Origin: Pseudomonas sp. St316
GTDB lineage: Bacteria; Pseudomonadota; Gammaproteobacteria; Pseudomonadales; Pseudomonadaceae
Assembly: GCF_018325905.1 (NCBI RefSeq)
Contig: NZ_AP021901.1
Location: 3,906,001 to 3,970,000 of the forward strand
Direction: 5' to 3'
DNA: 64,000 nt
Shown one piece after another: positions 17,862 to 29,219 of this stretch. The translations under genes and the position numbers were made by a program. The notes under the pieces are model-generated. The model worked only from the letters and a program-made list of their open reading frames with translations. It did not search any database and had not been told where the DNA came from. Within the stretch, counting starts at the first letter, position 1; every line of letters starts with the position of its first letter.

Positions 17862-19318
17862 TCAGTTGGGTGCGGCAAGGGGGGCAACAGGCTGTCCACA
17901 CCATCGCGGCCCAGGGCGCGATAGGCGTGGTGCACGGCATCGCGAAATGCTGCGCGAGCCGCCAGCTGCGGCGGGAAGACCTCATCCAGGTCGAGGAATG
18001 CATTCACCCGTGATGCGCCCTCGAAGCGTCCCGCAAGATCGGCAAAGGTTGCACTCAATGGGTCGTCGATCACGTGCATCGGCTGACCAGGCAACGGTTG
18101 CGTGCAGTAGTGAATCCAGGCCGCAATGCCCAGCGCGGTACAGTCGATGCGGCGTCCCTGATCGAGCAATTGCTGCGCGCCTTGCAACCAGCGTTGCGGC
18201 AGTTTCTGCGAGCCGTCCATGGCGATCTGGCGCAAGCGATGTTGCAAGCTGTCGTTGGCAAAGCGCGCCCGCAGGTCGTGGCCATACACCGAAAGATCGA
18301 TACCGGCCGGCATGTGCAGGGTGGGTGCGGCTTCCTCAGCCATGTAACGCTCGATCAGACGCGCCAACTTCACATCGCTGACAGCTTCGAAGACCGACTC
18401 ATGGCCGGCCAGCAGCCCCACGTAGGCCAGCAATGAATGGCTGCCATTGAGCATGCGCAGTTTCATGGTTTCAAACGGGCGTACATCGTCGACCATCTGC
18501 ACGCCTTCCACTTCCCAGTCCGGACGACCCAGGGGAAAGTGATCCTCGATCACCCACTGGCTGAAGCTTTCACACACCACTGCCGCAGGGTCGTGGCAGT
18601 CCAGTTGCTGCTCCAGCCGGCGGAAGGCATCTTCGTCCATGGCCGGCACGATGCGGTCGACCATGCAGCTGGGAAACGCCACCTGTTGCTCGACCCACTG
18701 CGCCAACGCCTCATCCTGCAACGCGGCCAAGGCGCTCACCGCCTGGCGGGTGCGCTGGCCGTTGTCAGGCATGTTGTCACAACACAACACGGTGAATGCC
18801 GGAATGCCGGCGGCGCGACGACGACGCAGGGCTTCAAGGACAATGCCGGGGGCTGAGCGCGGCGTTTGTGGGTGCGCGAGGTCATGGGAAATTGTTGGAT
18901 CTTCGCGACGCAACTGCCCGGAGGAAGGGCTCAGGCAGTAACCCTTTTCGGTGACGGTGAGCGTGACGATCCGCGTTTGCGGCGCGGCCATGCGCTGCAA
19001 CAGTTGCTCCAACTCTTGACCGCCGTCGCCCACATACAACGCCTGGCGCAACACCCCGATTTCGCGCAGCGTCACCTGCTCGCGGTCGCGGTACTCGGCC
19101 ACAGGGTAGCGGCCGTCCTGTTCGCGCAACTGCTCGACCAAGGTGCGATTGGAGCGCAGGTTGGCACTGCACAATCCCCAGTCACTTTCGCCATGGCGAT
19201 TGAGATGGCGTTGCAGGTAGACCGCCTGGTGCGCGCGATGAAACGCGCCCAGGCCCAGGTGCACGATACCGATCTGCGTTGCAGTCCCGGTGCAAGGTAC
19301 ACGTTTCACAACAGGCAT
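17862..19318 (-). CDS. uxuB: Fructuronate reductase / mannitol-dehydrogenase family protein UxuB
   Basis: NAD-dependent reduction of D-fructuronate to D-mannonate. Start ATG 19318 behind GAAGGAG. The N-terminal [18 protein letters not shown] and the long-chain mannitol dehydrogenase signature with Lys, Asn and His ([15 protein letters not shown]) are present. A tandem stop TGATAA at 17864-17859 lies one frame away; ending there gives about 485 residues, matching E. coli UxuB (486). In the given frame the stop is missed and the protein runs into UxuA. A seventh base in the six-G run 17879-17884 would restore the normal end. Confidence 0.85.
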
Positions 19319-19335
19319 CGACTCACTCCTTCTGT

Positions 19336-20628
19336 TCAGGGATGGCCCAGGGCCGAAGCGGGCTGCGGGTTTTGTGCCGCCGAGTGGCCGGTATCCGCCA
19401 CCGACAGCGGTTTTACGTAGCGCGCCACGCACACGGCTCCGATCACGGTCAACAGCCCTGCCAGCAGGAATGCACTGGTGAACGAGCCGGTGAACTGCAC
19501 CAGGAAGCCCGTCAGGGTCGGGCCGACAATGCCCGAGGTGTTCGCCAGAAAGTGCATGAAACCACTGACGCCGCCCACCCGCGCCGCCGGGACGGTGTCC
19601 TGGATGATCGCCCAGTAGATGGCGCCGGTGAGGTACAGGAAGAACACCGCCAAGGCGACGAGTGCCACCGCCGGATACAGGGTCTTGACCATCCCGGCAC
19701 ACGCGATGCAAACAGCGCAGGCCAGCAGGCACGTCACCAGCACCACTTTGCGGGAGAACATCATTTTTCCGGTTTTCTTGAACACGAAGTCGGAGATGAA
19801 ACCACCCAGGGCCAGGCCAAGGAAACCCAGCACCCAGGGAATGACCGTGGCGATGCTCATGTCCTTGACGTTCAGGCCATGGGCCATGGTCAGGTAGCTG
19901 GGAAACCAGGTCAGGAAGAAGAACAAGGTGTAGTTATAGGAAAAGAACGCCAGGGAGGTGAACAGCACCGTCGGTTGCTTGAGGTAATAGCGCAGTGGGA
20001 ACACCGGTTGTGCCGCCAGCTCGCCTTGCCCCTCGGCCCGCAGAGTCTCCTCGGCGCCCTCGCCTTCGGGCCTTTCCTTGACGAACTTGAACCACACGGC
20101 GGCCCAGATCAGGCCGATCACCATGATGATGATGAACGACATTTTCCAGCCGTAGGTGACCGCGATAAAGCCCACCACCGGGCCGGAAATCGCCCCACCC
20201 AGCGGCGTGCCGGACATCGACGTACCAATCGCCCGGGCCCGGCGCTTGGGGGTGTACCAGTTGTTCACCATCTTGCTGGTGGTGACGCTCAGCGGCCCTT
20301 CGCCCATGCCGAACAGGATCCGGATGAGCACCAGCGACGCAAAGCCTACCGTCAGCACGGTGAGGCCGCTGAACAACGACCACAGGACCATGGCCAGCAG
20401 CAACGTGGTCTTGGCGCCGTAACGGTCGGCAGCCCAGCCACCGATGAAGTTGAAGACGGCATAACCGACGAAAAAGCTGCTGAAGATCATGCCCATCTCA
20501 CCCGTACTCAGACCGTAGTCTTTCTGGATGAAAGGCGCCGCCACAGACAACGCCGACCGGTCGAGGTAATTGATGACCCCGGCCAGGAACAGCATGATGA
20601 TGATTAAGCTACGTCCTTGACCAAACAT
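19336..20628 (-). CDS. MFS sugar-acid transporter (ExuT/DgoT/GudP family)
   Basis: A 430-residue inner-membrane proton symporter with 12 predicted helices. Family marks: [25 protein letters not shown] at the start, [11 protein letters not shown] in the loop between helices 2 and 3, and [13 protein letters not shown] 20628 has GGGAGG. Located inside the kdgK-uxuA operon, so it most likely imports the hexonate or hexuronate that the operon degrades. Exact cargo is not determined by sequence. Confidence 0.88.
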   Translation of the reverse strand: MFGQGRSLIIIMLFLAGVINYLDRSALSVAAPFIQKDYGLSTGEMGMIFSSFFVGYAVFNFIGGWAADRYGAKTTLLLAMVLWSLFSGLTVLTVGFASLVLIRILFGMGEGPLSVTTSKMVNNWYTPKRRARAIGTSMSGTPLGGAISGPVVGFIAVTYGWKMSFIIIMVIGLIWAAVWFKFVKERPEGEGAEETLRAEGQGELAAQPVFPLRYYLKQPTVLFTSLAFFSYNYTLFFFLTWFPSYLTMAHGLNVKDMSIATVIPWVLGFLGLALGGFISDFVFKKTGKMMFSRKVVLVTCLLACAVCIACAGMVKTLYPAVALVALAVFFLYLTGAIYWAIIQDTVPAARVGGVSGFMHFLANTSGIVGPTLTGFLVQFTGSFTSAFLLAGLLTVIGAVCVARYVKPLSVADTGHSAAQNPQPASALGHP

Positions 20629-20706
20629 GGTGGAACCTCCCGCTTGTTGTGTTTATTCGGTGAGGGTGCCCATGACAGGCACGGTGAAACCGGTGGTACA
20701 GACGGC

Positions 20707-21738
20707 TCAGGGGTGGGCGTTCGTCAGTTCCACCAGCACTTTTCGGGTTTGCTCGGGATGTTTTTCGATCAGGTCGATGGCACCGGGCATTTCATCGAAG
20801 CTGACGCGATGGCTGATCAGGTCCTGGACCTGCAACTTGCCGCTGGCGATCAGCTCGATCACCCGCGGGAACTTGCGGTTATTGAGCCGCGAACCCACTA
20901 GCGTCAGTTCCTTCTTGATCATTTCCAACTGCACCAGATCACTGGGTGTGGCATTGAAGCCCAGCAACCCGATGCGCCCGGCCGGCGAAGCCAGGCGCAC
21001 CATCTGCGGCATGAGTGCCGGAATGCAGGCGGCGTCGACAATCAGCGGCACACCTTCACCCTGAGTCAATTCACGCATCGTCGCCTCGACATCGACTTGC
21101 TGGCCGTTGAGGGTTCGGCTGGCGCCCAGCGCCCGCGCCGTCTCCAGGCGACTGTCGATGACATCGGTCACGGTGATGTCGGTCAATCCCAGCGCCCGGG
21201 CCATCTGCACCAGGGTCAAGCCGATCACCCCGGCGCCGTAGATCAACACGCTGTCGCCCGGATGGGGCTGCATGCGATCGAGTACGTTCAGGGCAATGGA
21301 ATATGGCTCGACCAGGGCGCCATGGCTGAGGGACATCGAATCGGGCAAGCGGTGGGCATTTTCGGCCGGCACGCACACCTGCTCGCTGAAGCCGCCGTCG
21401 CGATGCACGCCGATCACTTGCAGTCGGGTGCAGACATTGGGCCGGCCAATCCGGCAGGGATAGCAGGTGCCGCAACTGATCACCGGATCGACGCAAACTC
21501 GGTCACCCACTTGCAGGTGTTCGACGCCCTCGCCGACTTGCCGGACGACCCCGGAGAACTCATGGCCGGTGACACGGGGAAAACGCACGAATGCGTTCTG
21601 CCCATGAATGATGTGCATGTCCGAGCCACAGATGCCGGCATACGCCACATCGACCTGGACCTCGCCACGGGCGACCTGGGGCCGGTCGACCTGGGCCAAT
21701 CCGAACTCGAAGGGTGCTCTTACCTGGAACGCTTTCAT
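20707..21738 (-). CDS. Zinc-dependent dehydrogenase, L-idonate/L-gulonate 5-dehydrogenase-like (RspB-like)
   Basis: 343 residues from ATG 21738 (AGGAGTGATCCG upstream), the length of E. coli IdnD. Catalytic zinc ligands C37, H59, E60; structural cysteines C89, C92, C95, C103; cofactor site GAGVIG. It lies 54 bases after manD, the same pairing as E. coli rspA-rspB. A role in oxidising L-gulonate or L-idonate to a keto-acid that UxuB then reduces is plausible. A second enzyme of this family sits at 13151-14161, so substrates probably differ. Confidence 0.8.
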   Translation of the reverse strand: MKAFQVRAPFEFGLAQVDRPQVARGEVQVDVAYAGICGSDMHIIHGQNAFVRFPRVTGHEFSGVVRQVGEGVEHLQVGDRVCVDPVISCGTCYPCRIGRPNVCTRLQVIGVHRDGGFSEQVCVPAENAHRLPDSMSLSHGALVEPYSIALNVLDRMQPHPGDSVLIYGAGVIGLTLVQMARALGLTDITVTDVIDSRLETARALGASRTLNGQQVDVEATMRELTQGEGVPLIVDAACIPALMPQMVRLASPAGRIGLLGFNATPSDLVQLEMIKKELTLVGSRLNNRKFPRVIELIASGKLQVQDLISHRVSFDEMPGAIDLIEKHPEQTRKVLVELTNAHP

Positions 21739-21792
21739 CGGATCACTCCTGACGGGACGTTCGCCCCGTTTGCTCAAAGGGTTAAAACCGTT

Positions 21793-23004
21793 TCACCAAT
21801 GCCAGAGCGTGCCGTCTTCAAGACGGTTGACCGGCAGGCTGGCGCGCTTGTAGGGGTATTGGCGGGCAAGGTTTTCATCGATGTCGACGCCATGCCCCGG
21901 TGTTTCGCCCGGCGTGAAGTGGCCATCCTCGAAGCGATAGGCATGGGGGAAGACTTCATCGATGCGGTCTTCGTGAGGCATGTGTTCCTGGATGCCGAAG
22001 TTGGGCACCCACGTATCGAAATGCAGGGCCGCGCCCATGCACACCGGTGACAGGTCGGTGGCACCGTGAAAACCGGTGCGCACCTGGAACAGCGCGGCGA
22101 AATCGGCAATGCGCCGCACATGGGTAATGCCGCCGGCATGCACCAGCGTCGTGCGGATGTAGTCGATCAATTGTTCCTGGATCAACTCACGGCAGTCATG
22201 GATGGAGTTGAACACCTCGCCAACGGCCAACGGCGTGGTGGTGTGCTGGCGGATCAGGCGGAAGCTCTGCTGGTTTTCGGCCGGCGTGCAGTCTTCCAGC
22301 CAGAACAGGTTGTACGGTTCCACGGCTTTGCCCAGGCGCCCGGCTTCGATGGGTGTCAGGCGATGGTGCACGTCGTGGAGGATATGCAGGTCGTCGCCAA
22401 AGCGTTCGCGCACGGCGGCGAACAGCTTGGGGACGTAGTTGAGGTATTTGGCGGTGTCCCAGACGTGTTCGGCGGGCAGGTCGCTGTCGGCCGGCTCATA
22501 GCGCTCGCCACTGCGCTTGGCGACGCCGTAGGTGGTGGCAATGCCGGGCACACCGCATTGCACACGCACGGCTTTATAGCCCAGCTCGACGTGACGGGCG
22601 ACTTCGTCCAGGCAGCCTTCGATGTCCTTGCCGGTGGCGTGCCCGTAGACCATCACCCGCTCGCGGCTCTTGCCACCGAGCAACTGGTACAGCGGCATGT
22701 TCGCGGCCTTGGCCTTGATGTCCCAGAGCGCCACGTCAACGGCGGCGATGGCGGTCATGGTCACCGGCCCCCGGCGCCAGTACGCACCGCGATACAGGTA
22801 CTGCCAGATGTCCTCGATGCGATGGGCGTCGCGGCCGATCAACGCGGGCAGCACGTGTTCTTCCAGATACGCGACCACCGCCAGTTCGCGGCCATTCAAG
22901 GTGGCATCGCCAATGCCGTAGAGGCCTTCATCGGTGACGATTTTCAAGGTGACCAGGTTGCGACCCGGACAGGTGACGATGACGCGTGCTTCAACAATTT
23001 TCAT
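21793..23004 (-). CDS. D-mannonate dehydratase, enolase superfamily (ManD/RspA)
   Basis: 403 residues from ATG 23004, the usual ManD length. Magnesium ligands D211, E237, E263, and H213 in LHDVHH; the TIM-barrel and capping domain motifs [11 protein letters not shown] and [16 protein letters not shown] are present. It dehydrates D-mannonate (some members D-gluconate) to 2-keto-3-deoxygluconate. Residue 315 is Ala in HGATDLSP; as I recall, Ala at this place marks the efficient mannonate dehydratases and Pro the slow ones. Second gene of the operon, four bases after kdgK. Confidence 0.88.
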   Translation of the reverse strand: MKIVEARVIVTCPGRNLVTLKIVTDEGLYGIGDATLNGRELAVVAYLEEHVLPALIGRDAHRIEDIWQYLYRGAYWRRGPVTMTAIAAVDVALWDIKAKAANMPLYQLLGGKSRERVMVYGHATGKDIEGCLDEVARHVELGYKAVRVQCGVPGIATTYGVAKRSGERYEPADSDLPAEHVWDTAKYLNYVPKLFAAVRERFGDDLHILHDVHHRLTPIEAGRLGKAVEPYNLFWLEDCTPAENQQSFRLIRQHTTTPLAVGEVFNSIHDCRELIQEQLIDYIRTTLVHAGGITHVRRIADFAALFQVRTGFHGATDLSPVCMGAALHFDTWVPNFGIQEHMPHEDRIDEVFPHAYRFEDGHFTPGETPGHGVDIDENLARQYPYKRASLPVNRLEDGTLWHW

Positions 23005-23008
23005 AAAG

Positions 23009-24010
23009 TCAGACCTGTGCAACAGAAGGAAGAGAGGACGCGCCCATGTTCGGCATCGCCGCCTGGGGAATCAGCGCACCTCGGTACTGGACAACCTGGG
23101 CCGCCAGGCGATGGCCCCAGCGGGCGGCCTGCTCCGGATCACCGCCACGCAGGCGACAGGCCAGGTAGGCGGCGTTGAACGAATCACCGGCGGCGGTGGT
23201 ATCGACGATATGGGCGACGGTTTGCGCAGGCACTTCGAAACGTCCTGTCGGACACTGGATCAAGCAGGTGGCGGCGCCCCGCTTGAGGGCCACTTCGCGT
23301 ATGCCCGCCTGGGCATAGGCACTGAACAAGGCCTCGGTGTCGCGATAGCCGAACAGGGTCGCGTCATCTTCCCAAGTGACCAGGGCCAGGTCAGTCAGTT
23401 GCAGCAGGTCGCGGTAGACCTGCCGGGCCGTTTCAGGATCGGGCCAGAGGTGGGGACGGTAGTTGTTGTCGAAGACGATGCGCGCGCCCGCTCGGCGCGC
23501 CAGGTGCAAGGCCTGGATCAGGCGCTGGCGCCCTTCTGGCGTGAGGATCGCCAGGCTGATGCCGCTCAGGTAGACGTAGTCGTAATCGGCCAGCGCATCG
23601 AGCATGGCGTCGGCCTCGGGGCCCTCGAACATGCGCCGCGCCGCCGCTTCCCCGCGCCAGTAGAGGAAACGCCGCTCGCCGTGTGGATCGGTCTGGATGA
23701 AGTACAGCCCCGGCAGCGCGTCTTCGATCACGCGGACATGGGCATCACCAATCCCTTCGTCCAGCCAGGACCGGCGCATGGCAATGCTGAACGCATCGCT
23801 GCCCACGGCCGTCATGTAGTCCACGGCCACTGCGCCATGCGGATTCAGTCGGGCCAGGTAGACCGCGGTGTTGAGCGTATCGCCACCGAAAGTCTGCATG
23901 ATCGCGGCACCCGGTTCACCGCGCATCTCGATCATGCATTCGCCCACCAACGCCATCTTCAGCGGGCGGGCGAAGCGAGTCTCTGGGCCAGGGTTAAGCG
24001 TTACATCCAT
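23009..24010 (-). CDS. kdgK: 2-keto-3-deoxygluconate kinase (PfkB family)
   Basis: 333 residues from ATG 24010 (AAGAAAGG upstream); an in-frame ATG at 24049 lies inside the probable operator and is less likely. PfkB marks: [14 protein letters not shown] at 42-55 and [13 protein letters not shown] with base D276. It phosphorylates KDG to KDPG, which the Entner-Doudoroff aldolase (not in this window) splits. First gene of the operon kdgK-manD-dehydrogenase-MFS-uxuB-uxuA, under KdgR-type operators. Confidence 0.9.
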   Translation of the reverse strand: MDVTLNPGPETRFARPLKMALVGECMIEMRGEPGAAIMQTFGGDTLNTAVYLARLNPHGAVAVDYMTAVGSDAFSIAMRRSWLDEGIGDAHVRVIEDALPGLYFIQTDPHGERRFLYWRGEAAARRMFEGPEADAMLDALADYDYVYLSGISLAILTPEGRQRLIQALHLARRAGARIVFDNNYRPHLWPDPETARQVYRDLLQLTDLALVTWEDDATLFGYRDTEALFSAYAQAGIREVALKRGAATCLIQCPTGRFEVPAQTVAHIVDTTAAGDSFNAAYLACRLRGGDPEQAARWGHRLAAQVVQYRGALIPQAAMPNMGASSLPSVAQV

Positions 24011-24033
24011 AATCAACGCGCCTTTCTTGTTTT

Positions 24034-24048
24034 TAAAACGGCGTTTCA
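24034..24048. promoter_or_regulatory. KdgR-type operator A, kdgK side
   Basis: Minus strand TGAAACGCCGTTTTA, an imperfect palindrome close to the enterobacterial KdgR box (TGAAACA..GTTTCA). It lies 24 bases upstream of the kdgK start and nearly matches operator B. Confidence 0.6.
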
Positions 24049-24101
24049 TTTTTATCTCAAGGCCCGAGTCTAGTCAGATTTGCCGCCTCGTCAAGCAAAA
24101 A

Positions 24102-24116
24102 TGAAACAGCGTTTTG
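24102..24116. promoter_or_regulatory. KdgR-type operator B, kdgR side
   Basis: Plus strand TGAAACAGCGTTTTG, within AAAAATGAAACAGCG. It shares TGAAAC..CGTTTT with operator A, oriented oppositely, one in front of each divergent gene. Confidence 0.6.
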
Positions 24117-24163
24117 TTCTGCTTGCGTATATCCTTGGGTTTTACTTTCACGTTGGAGCCTTC

Positions 24164-24946
24164 ATGGACAACAGCGTCATTGCAAACAACGATCTGGTGT
24201 CGGCGGTGGGCCGGACCATGGCCGTGCTCGAGGCACTGGCCGAGCATCCGGAAGAAAGCGGCGTCTCGGAGATCGCCAACAAGCTGGAGATGTCCAAAGC
24301 CACGGTCTATCGCTTCTTGCAGTCGCTCAAGGCACGTGGGTATGTGGTGCAGGACGCCGAGGATCGCTATCGCCTCAGCGTCCGGCTCTTCGAACTGGGG
24401 GCCCAGGCCCTGCCCCACTTGGACATCGTCCGGGAAGCGGAGCCGGGCATGCGGCGAATCAACGAACTGACCGGCGAGACCGTCCACCTGGGGATTCTCG
24501 ACGAAGGCAGCATCGTCTACGTGCACAAGATCGACTCCAAGTACAACCTGCGCATGTACTCGCGGATCGGCCGACGGGCGCCGTTGTACTGCACTGGCAT
24601 CGGCAAGGTGCTGATGGCCTGGCTTGAAGAAGAGGAGTTGCTGGCGCACTTGGCGCAGGAAAGCTTCGAGCGTCGCACGGCCAATACCTTGACCAGTGCC
24701 CAAGCGTATCTGCAGGAACTGCAGACCGTTCGCCAGCAAGGCTATGCCGAGGACCATGAAGAGTTCGAAGACAACATGCGTTGCCTCGCGGCACCGATCC
24801 GCGACCGTTTTGGCCACGTGATCGGCGGAATGAGCGTTTCATTCCCCTGCTTTCGCTTCAGGGAAGAGTTGAAGCAGGACTACGTCAAGCAACTGATGCA
24901 AGCCACCCAACAGATCTCAAGCCAATTGGGCTGGCATGCGCGCTAG
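24164..24946 (+). CDS. kdgR: IclR-family regulator KdgR
   Basis: 260 residues from ATG 24164 with GGAG upstream (E. coli KdgR: 263). N-terminal winged helix at about 15-75 (VLEALAEHPEESGVSEIANKLEMSKATVYRFLQSLKARGYV), then the IclR effector domain with INELTGETVHLGIL and GRRAPLYCTGIGKVLMAWL. Divergent from kdgK with one KdgR-like box before each gene, so it probably represses both until KDG binds. The frame is open further upstream but crosses the operator. Confidence 0.88.
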   Translation: MDNSVIANNDLVSAVGRTMAVLEALAEHPEESGVSEIANKLEMSKATVYRFLQSLKARGYVVQDAEDRYRLSVRLFELGAQALPHLDIVREAEPGMRRINELTGETVHLGILDEGSIVYVHKIDSKYNLRMYSRIGRRAPLYCTGIGKVLMAWLEEEELLAHLAQESFERRTANTLTSAQAYLQELQTVRQQGYAEDHEEFEDNMRCLAAPIRDRFGHVIGGMSVSFPCFRFREELKQDYVKQLMQATQQISSQLGWHAR

Positions 24947-24948
24947 TC

Positions 24949-25037
24949 TGTGGGAGCGGGTTTGCTCGCGATGACGTCAGCACATCCAACATCCCCGCAA
25001 ACTGACCCACCGCTTTCGCGAGCAAGCTCGCTCCCAC
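24949..25037. repeat. REP pair, tandem unit 1
   Basis: TGTGGGAGCGGGTTTGCTCG at the left and CGAGCAAGCTCGCTCCCAC at the right, inverted around about 45 bases containing CACATCCAACA. Unit 2 (25083-25172) repeats the same design, including TACATCCAACA and CTGACCCA. Confidence 0.8.
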
Positions 25038-25082
25038 CTTGGATGTGTGTTACCCACAACATTCGGGCACCACACAAAAACC

Positions 25083-25172
25083 TGTGGGAGCGAGCTTGCT
25101 CGCGATGACGGCGGTACATCCAACACTTATCCAGGCTGACCCAGCGCTTTCGCGAGCAAGCTCGCTCCCACA
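25083..25172. repeat. REP pair, tandem unit 2
   Basis: TGTGGGAGCGAGCTTGCTCG..CGAGCAAGCTCGCTCCCACA. A direct duplicate of unit 1, 134 bases downstream; both lie between the convergent ends of kdgR and the sugar porin. Confidence 0.8.
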
Positions 25173-25230
25173 GAGGATGGGTGGTGACTGCTAGGTCTGT
25201 GAGCAACTCACAGGTTCCAACTGACTGGCA

Positions 25231-26820
<1,590 letters not shown>

Positions 26821-26915
26821 TCACCGCGACCGGCCTTTTTCGCCCAAGCTCTGAATTGTCAAACCTAAGGAAAAAAAGGATGCCTCATCGCAAATACACT
26901 GCTACATTTGGCGAT

Positions 26916-26927
26916 GTTAACGTTAAC
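26916..26927. promoter_or_regulatory. LacI-type operator in the sugar-operon control region
   Basis: GTTAACGTTAAC, a perfect 12-base palindrome, between a possible -35 TTGGCG (26909-26914) and -10 TCTAAA. Probably bound by the LacI protein at 32810-33802; it could govern both the porin and the ABC-GH32 operon. Confidence 0.5.
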
Positions 26928-26957
26928 TTTTCTAAAAACAAAAATAAAGAGGGCTTT

Positions 26958-28232
26958 ATGAAACAGCTCAAATCGCTCCTTCCAGCGGCACTGCTCGGCC
27001 TGTGCGTCGGGTTTCCGTCGATCTCCACAGCCGCCAACCTGACGATTTCCTGCGGTGCCGTGGGTGCTGAATTGCAGCTTTGCAAGGAAGCCGTCGAGGC
27101 GTGGTCCAAGCAGACCGGCAACAGCGTCGAAGTGGTGTCCACGCCTAACTCGGCGACCGAGCGGCTGTCGTTCTACCAGCAGATCCTCAGTGCGCAATCC
27201 AGCGACATCGACATCATCCAGATCGACATGGTGTGGCCGGGGATGCTGGCCAAACACTTGATGGACCTGCGCGAGGTGCTGCCTGCCAACGCTACCCAGG
27301 GTTACTTCCAGGCCCAGGTGGACAACGCCACGGTGAACGGGCGCCTGGTGACCATGCCGTGGTTCACCGACTCTGGGTTGCTGTATTACCGCAAGGACCT
27401 GCTCGACAAGTACAACAAGCCCGTGCCCCAGACCTGGGAAGAAATGACCATGACTGCCAGGGCTGTCCAGCAGGCCGAACGCGACGCCGGGAACGCCAAT
27501 GCCTGGGGTTATGTATTCCAGGGGCGCGCCTACGAAGGCCTGACGTGTAACGCACTGGAGTGGATCAGCAGCCAGCCGCAAGGTGGGTTGGTCAATCCGC
27601 AAGGCGACATCGTGGTCAACAGCCAGGCCTCAAGGGCCGCATTGACCCTGGCCAAAAGCTGGGTGGGCGACATCGCCCCCCGTGGCGTCCTCAATTACAC
27701 CGAGGAAGAAGGACGCGGCGTCTTCCAGTCGGGCAATGCGCTGTTCATGCGTAACTGGCCTTATGTCTGGGCCCTGGTGCAAAGCCAGGACAGCGCCGTG
27801 AAGGACAAGGTCGGCGTCGCTCCCCTGCCCCGTGGTGGCGCGACCGGCAGCCATGCGTCCACCCTCGGCGGCTGGGGCCTGGCGGTATCGCGCTACAGCG
27901 CCAACCCCAAGCTCGCCGCGGAACTGGTGAGCTACCTGAGCAGCGCCCAACAGCAGAAACACCGCGCCTTGGTTGGCGCCTATAACCCGGTGATCGAGTC
28001 GCTGTACCAGGATCCCGAGTTGCTCGCGGCCATGCCTTATTACAGTCAACTGCGCAGCATCCTCAACGACGGGGTCATGCGCCCCGCTTCAATCACCGCC
28101 GACCGCTATCCACGGGTCTCCAATGCGTTCTTCGATCAAGTGCACGGCGTGCTGGCCGGCGAACGGCCGGTCGATCAGGCGCTGGCCGAACTGGAAAGCG
28201 AACTCACGCGCATCAAACGCCGGAACTGGTAA
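26958..28232 (+). CDS. Sugar ABC transporter substrate-binding protein
   Basis: 424 residues from ATG 26958 (AAAGAGGG upstream). Signal peptide to about residue 25 (SISTAANLT). Family-1 extracellular binding protein with WPGMLAKHLMDL, VTMPWFTDSGLLYYRKDLL and HASTLGGWGLAVS. First gene of the operon binding protein, two permeases, ATPase, GH32 and, after a gap, LacI. The context points to sucrose or a related fructoside; relatives bind trehalose/maltose, so specificity is inferred. Confidence 0.88.
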   Translation: MKQLKSLLPAALLGLCVGFPSISTAANLTISCGAVGAELQLCKEAVEAWSKQTGNSVEVVSTPNSATERLSFYQQILSAQSSDIDIIQIDMVWPGMLAKHLMDLREVLPANATQGYFQAQVDNATVNGRLVTMPWFTDSGLLYYRKDLLDKYNKPVPQTWEEMTMTARAVQQAERDAGNANAWGYVFQGRAYEGLTCNALEWISSQPQGGLVNPQGDIVVNSQASRAALTLAKSWVGDIAPRGVLNYTEEEGRGVFQSGNALFMRNWPYVWALVQSQDSAVKDKVGVAPLPRGGATGSHASTLGGWGLAVSRYSANPKLAAELVSYLSSAQQQKHRALVGAYNPVIESLYQDPELLAAMPYYSQLRSILNDGVMRPASITADRYPRVSNAFFDQVHGVLAGERPVDQALAELESELTRIKRRNW

Positions 28233-28253
28233 GCCACAAGGAAGGAAATCACC

Positions 28254-29219
28254 ATGTCTGTCTCCACTACACTCGCGCCCGGCGACGACGAGCACCTGCT
28301 CACTCGGGAAACGCCGGTACAACGCCGTCGCGTTCGCGCCGCCTGGCTGTTCCTGAGCCCGATGCTGCTGTGCCTGGCCCTGGTGGCGGCCTGGCCGCTG
28401 CTGCGCACATTCTGGTTCAGCCTGACCGACGCCAGCCTGGCCGACACGGGCGATGCAAGCTTTGTCGGCTTGAGCAATTACCTGTTTCACAGCAGTGCTG
28501 GCTGGTCGGGCATCCTGGTCGATCCACAGTGGTGGAATGCGGTGCGCAACACCTTGCATTTCACTGTGGTGTCAGTGGGATTGGAAATCGTACTGGGGCT
28601 GCTGGTGGCATTGCTGCTGAACGTCAAGTTCACCGGGCGCGCGTTGGTGCGGGCGTTGATCCTGATCCCCTGGGCGATCCCGACCATCGTCTCGGCGAAA
28701 ATCTGGTCTTGGATGCTCAATGACCAGTTCGGCATCATCAATCACCTGATGTTGAGCCTCGGCCTGATCGATGCGCCCCTGGCCTGGACAGCCGACGCGG
28801 ACCTGTCGATGTGGGCGGTGATCATCGTCGACGTCTGGAAGACCGTGCCTTTCGTCACGCTGCTGATGCTGGCGGCCTTGCAGATGTTGCCCAGCGACTG
28901 CTACGAAGCCGCCAGGGTCGATGGCATTCACCCGGTGAAAGTGTTCTGGTGGGTCACCCTGCCACTGCTCATGCCGGCATTGCTGGTGGCGGCGATCTTT
29001 CGCATTCTCGATTCCTTGCGGGTGTTCGATGTCATCTATGTGTTGACCTCGAACTCATCGAGCACCATGAGCATGTCGGTCTATGCCCGCCAGCACCTGG
29101 TCGAATTCCAGGACGTCGGTTACGGCAGCGCCGCTTCGACCTTGCTGTTCCTGGTCGTGGCGGTAATCGCCATGGCGTACCTGTACCTCGGACGCCGTCA
29201 ACTGGAGGTTCGCTCATGA
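28254..29219 (+). CDS. Sugar ABC transporter permease 1 (MalF type)
   Basis: 321 residues, inner membrane, six main helices. N-terminal cytoplasmic tail then WLFLSPMLLCLALVAAWPLL. The coupling EAA loop is YEAARVDGIHPVKVFWWVTLPLLMPAL. Starts 21 bases after the binding-protein gene and overlaps the next permease by four bases (ATGA). Confidence 0.88.
   Translation: MSVSTTLAPGDDEHLLTRETPVQRRRVRAAWLFLSPMLLCLALVAAWPLLRTFWFSLTDASLADTGDASFVGLSNYLFHSSAGWSGILVDPQWWNAVRNTLHFTVVSVGLEIVLGLLVALLLNVKFTGRALVRALILIPWAIPTIVSAKIWSWMLNDQFGIINHLMLSLGLIDAPLAWTADADLSMWAVIIVDVWKTVPFVTLLMLAALQMLPSDCYEAARVDGIHPVKVFWWVTLPLLMPALLVAAIFRILDSLRVFDVIYVLTSNSSSTMSMSVYARQHLVEFQDVGYGSAASTLLFLVVAVIAMAYLYLGRRQLEVRS

Noticed and set aside
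19319..19732. N-terminal extension of UxuB up to 19732
   Set aside because: Low-complexity sequence lying antiparallel-free but out of frame over the MFS gene; the ATG at 19318 has a strong ribosome site and matches the family start.
19279..20607. 442-codon open frame on the plus strand
   Set aside because: It is antisense to the MFS transporter, whose helices and motifs are clear; the composition (Arg, His, Gln, Gly rich) is that of a GC-rich shadow frame.
24949..25172. CRISPR-like array
   Set aside because: Only two units, each a palindromic REP pair with similar rather than unique inner sequence; no cas genes nearby.
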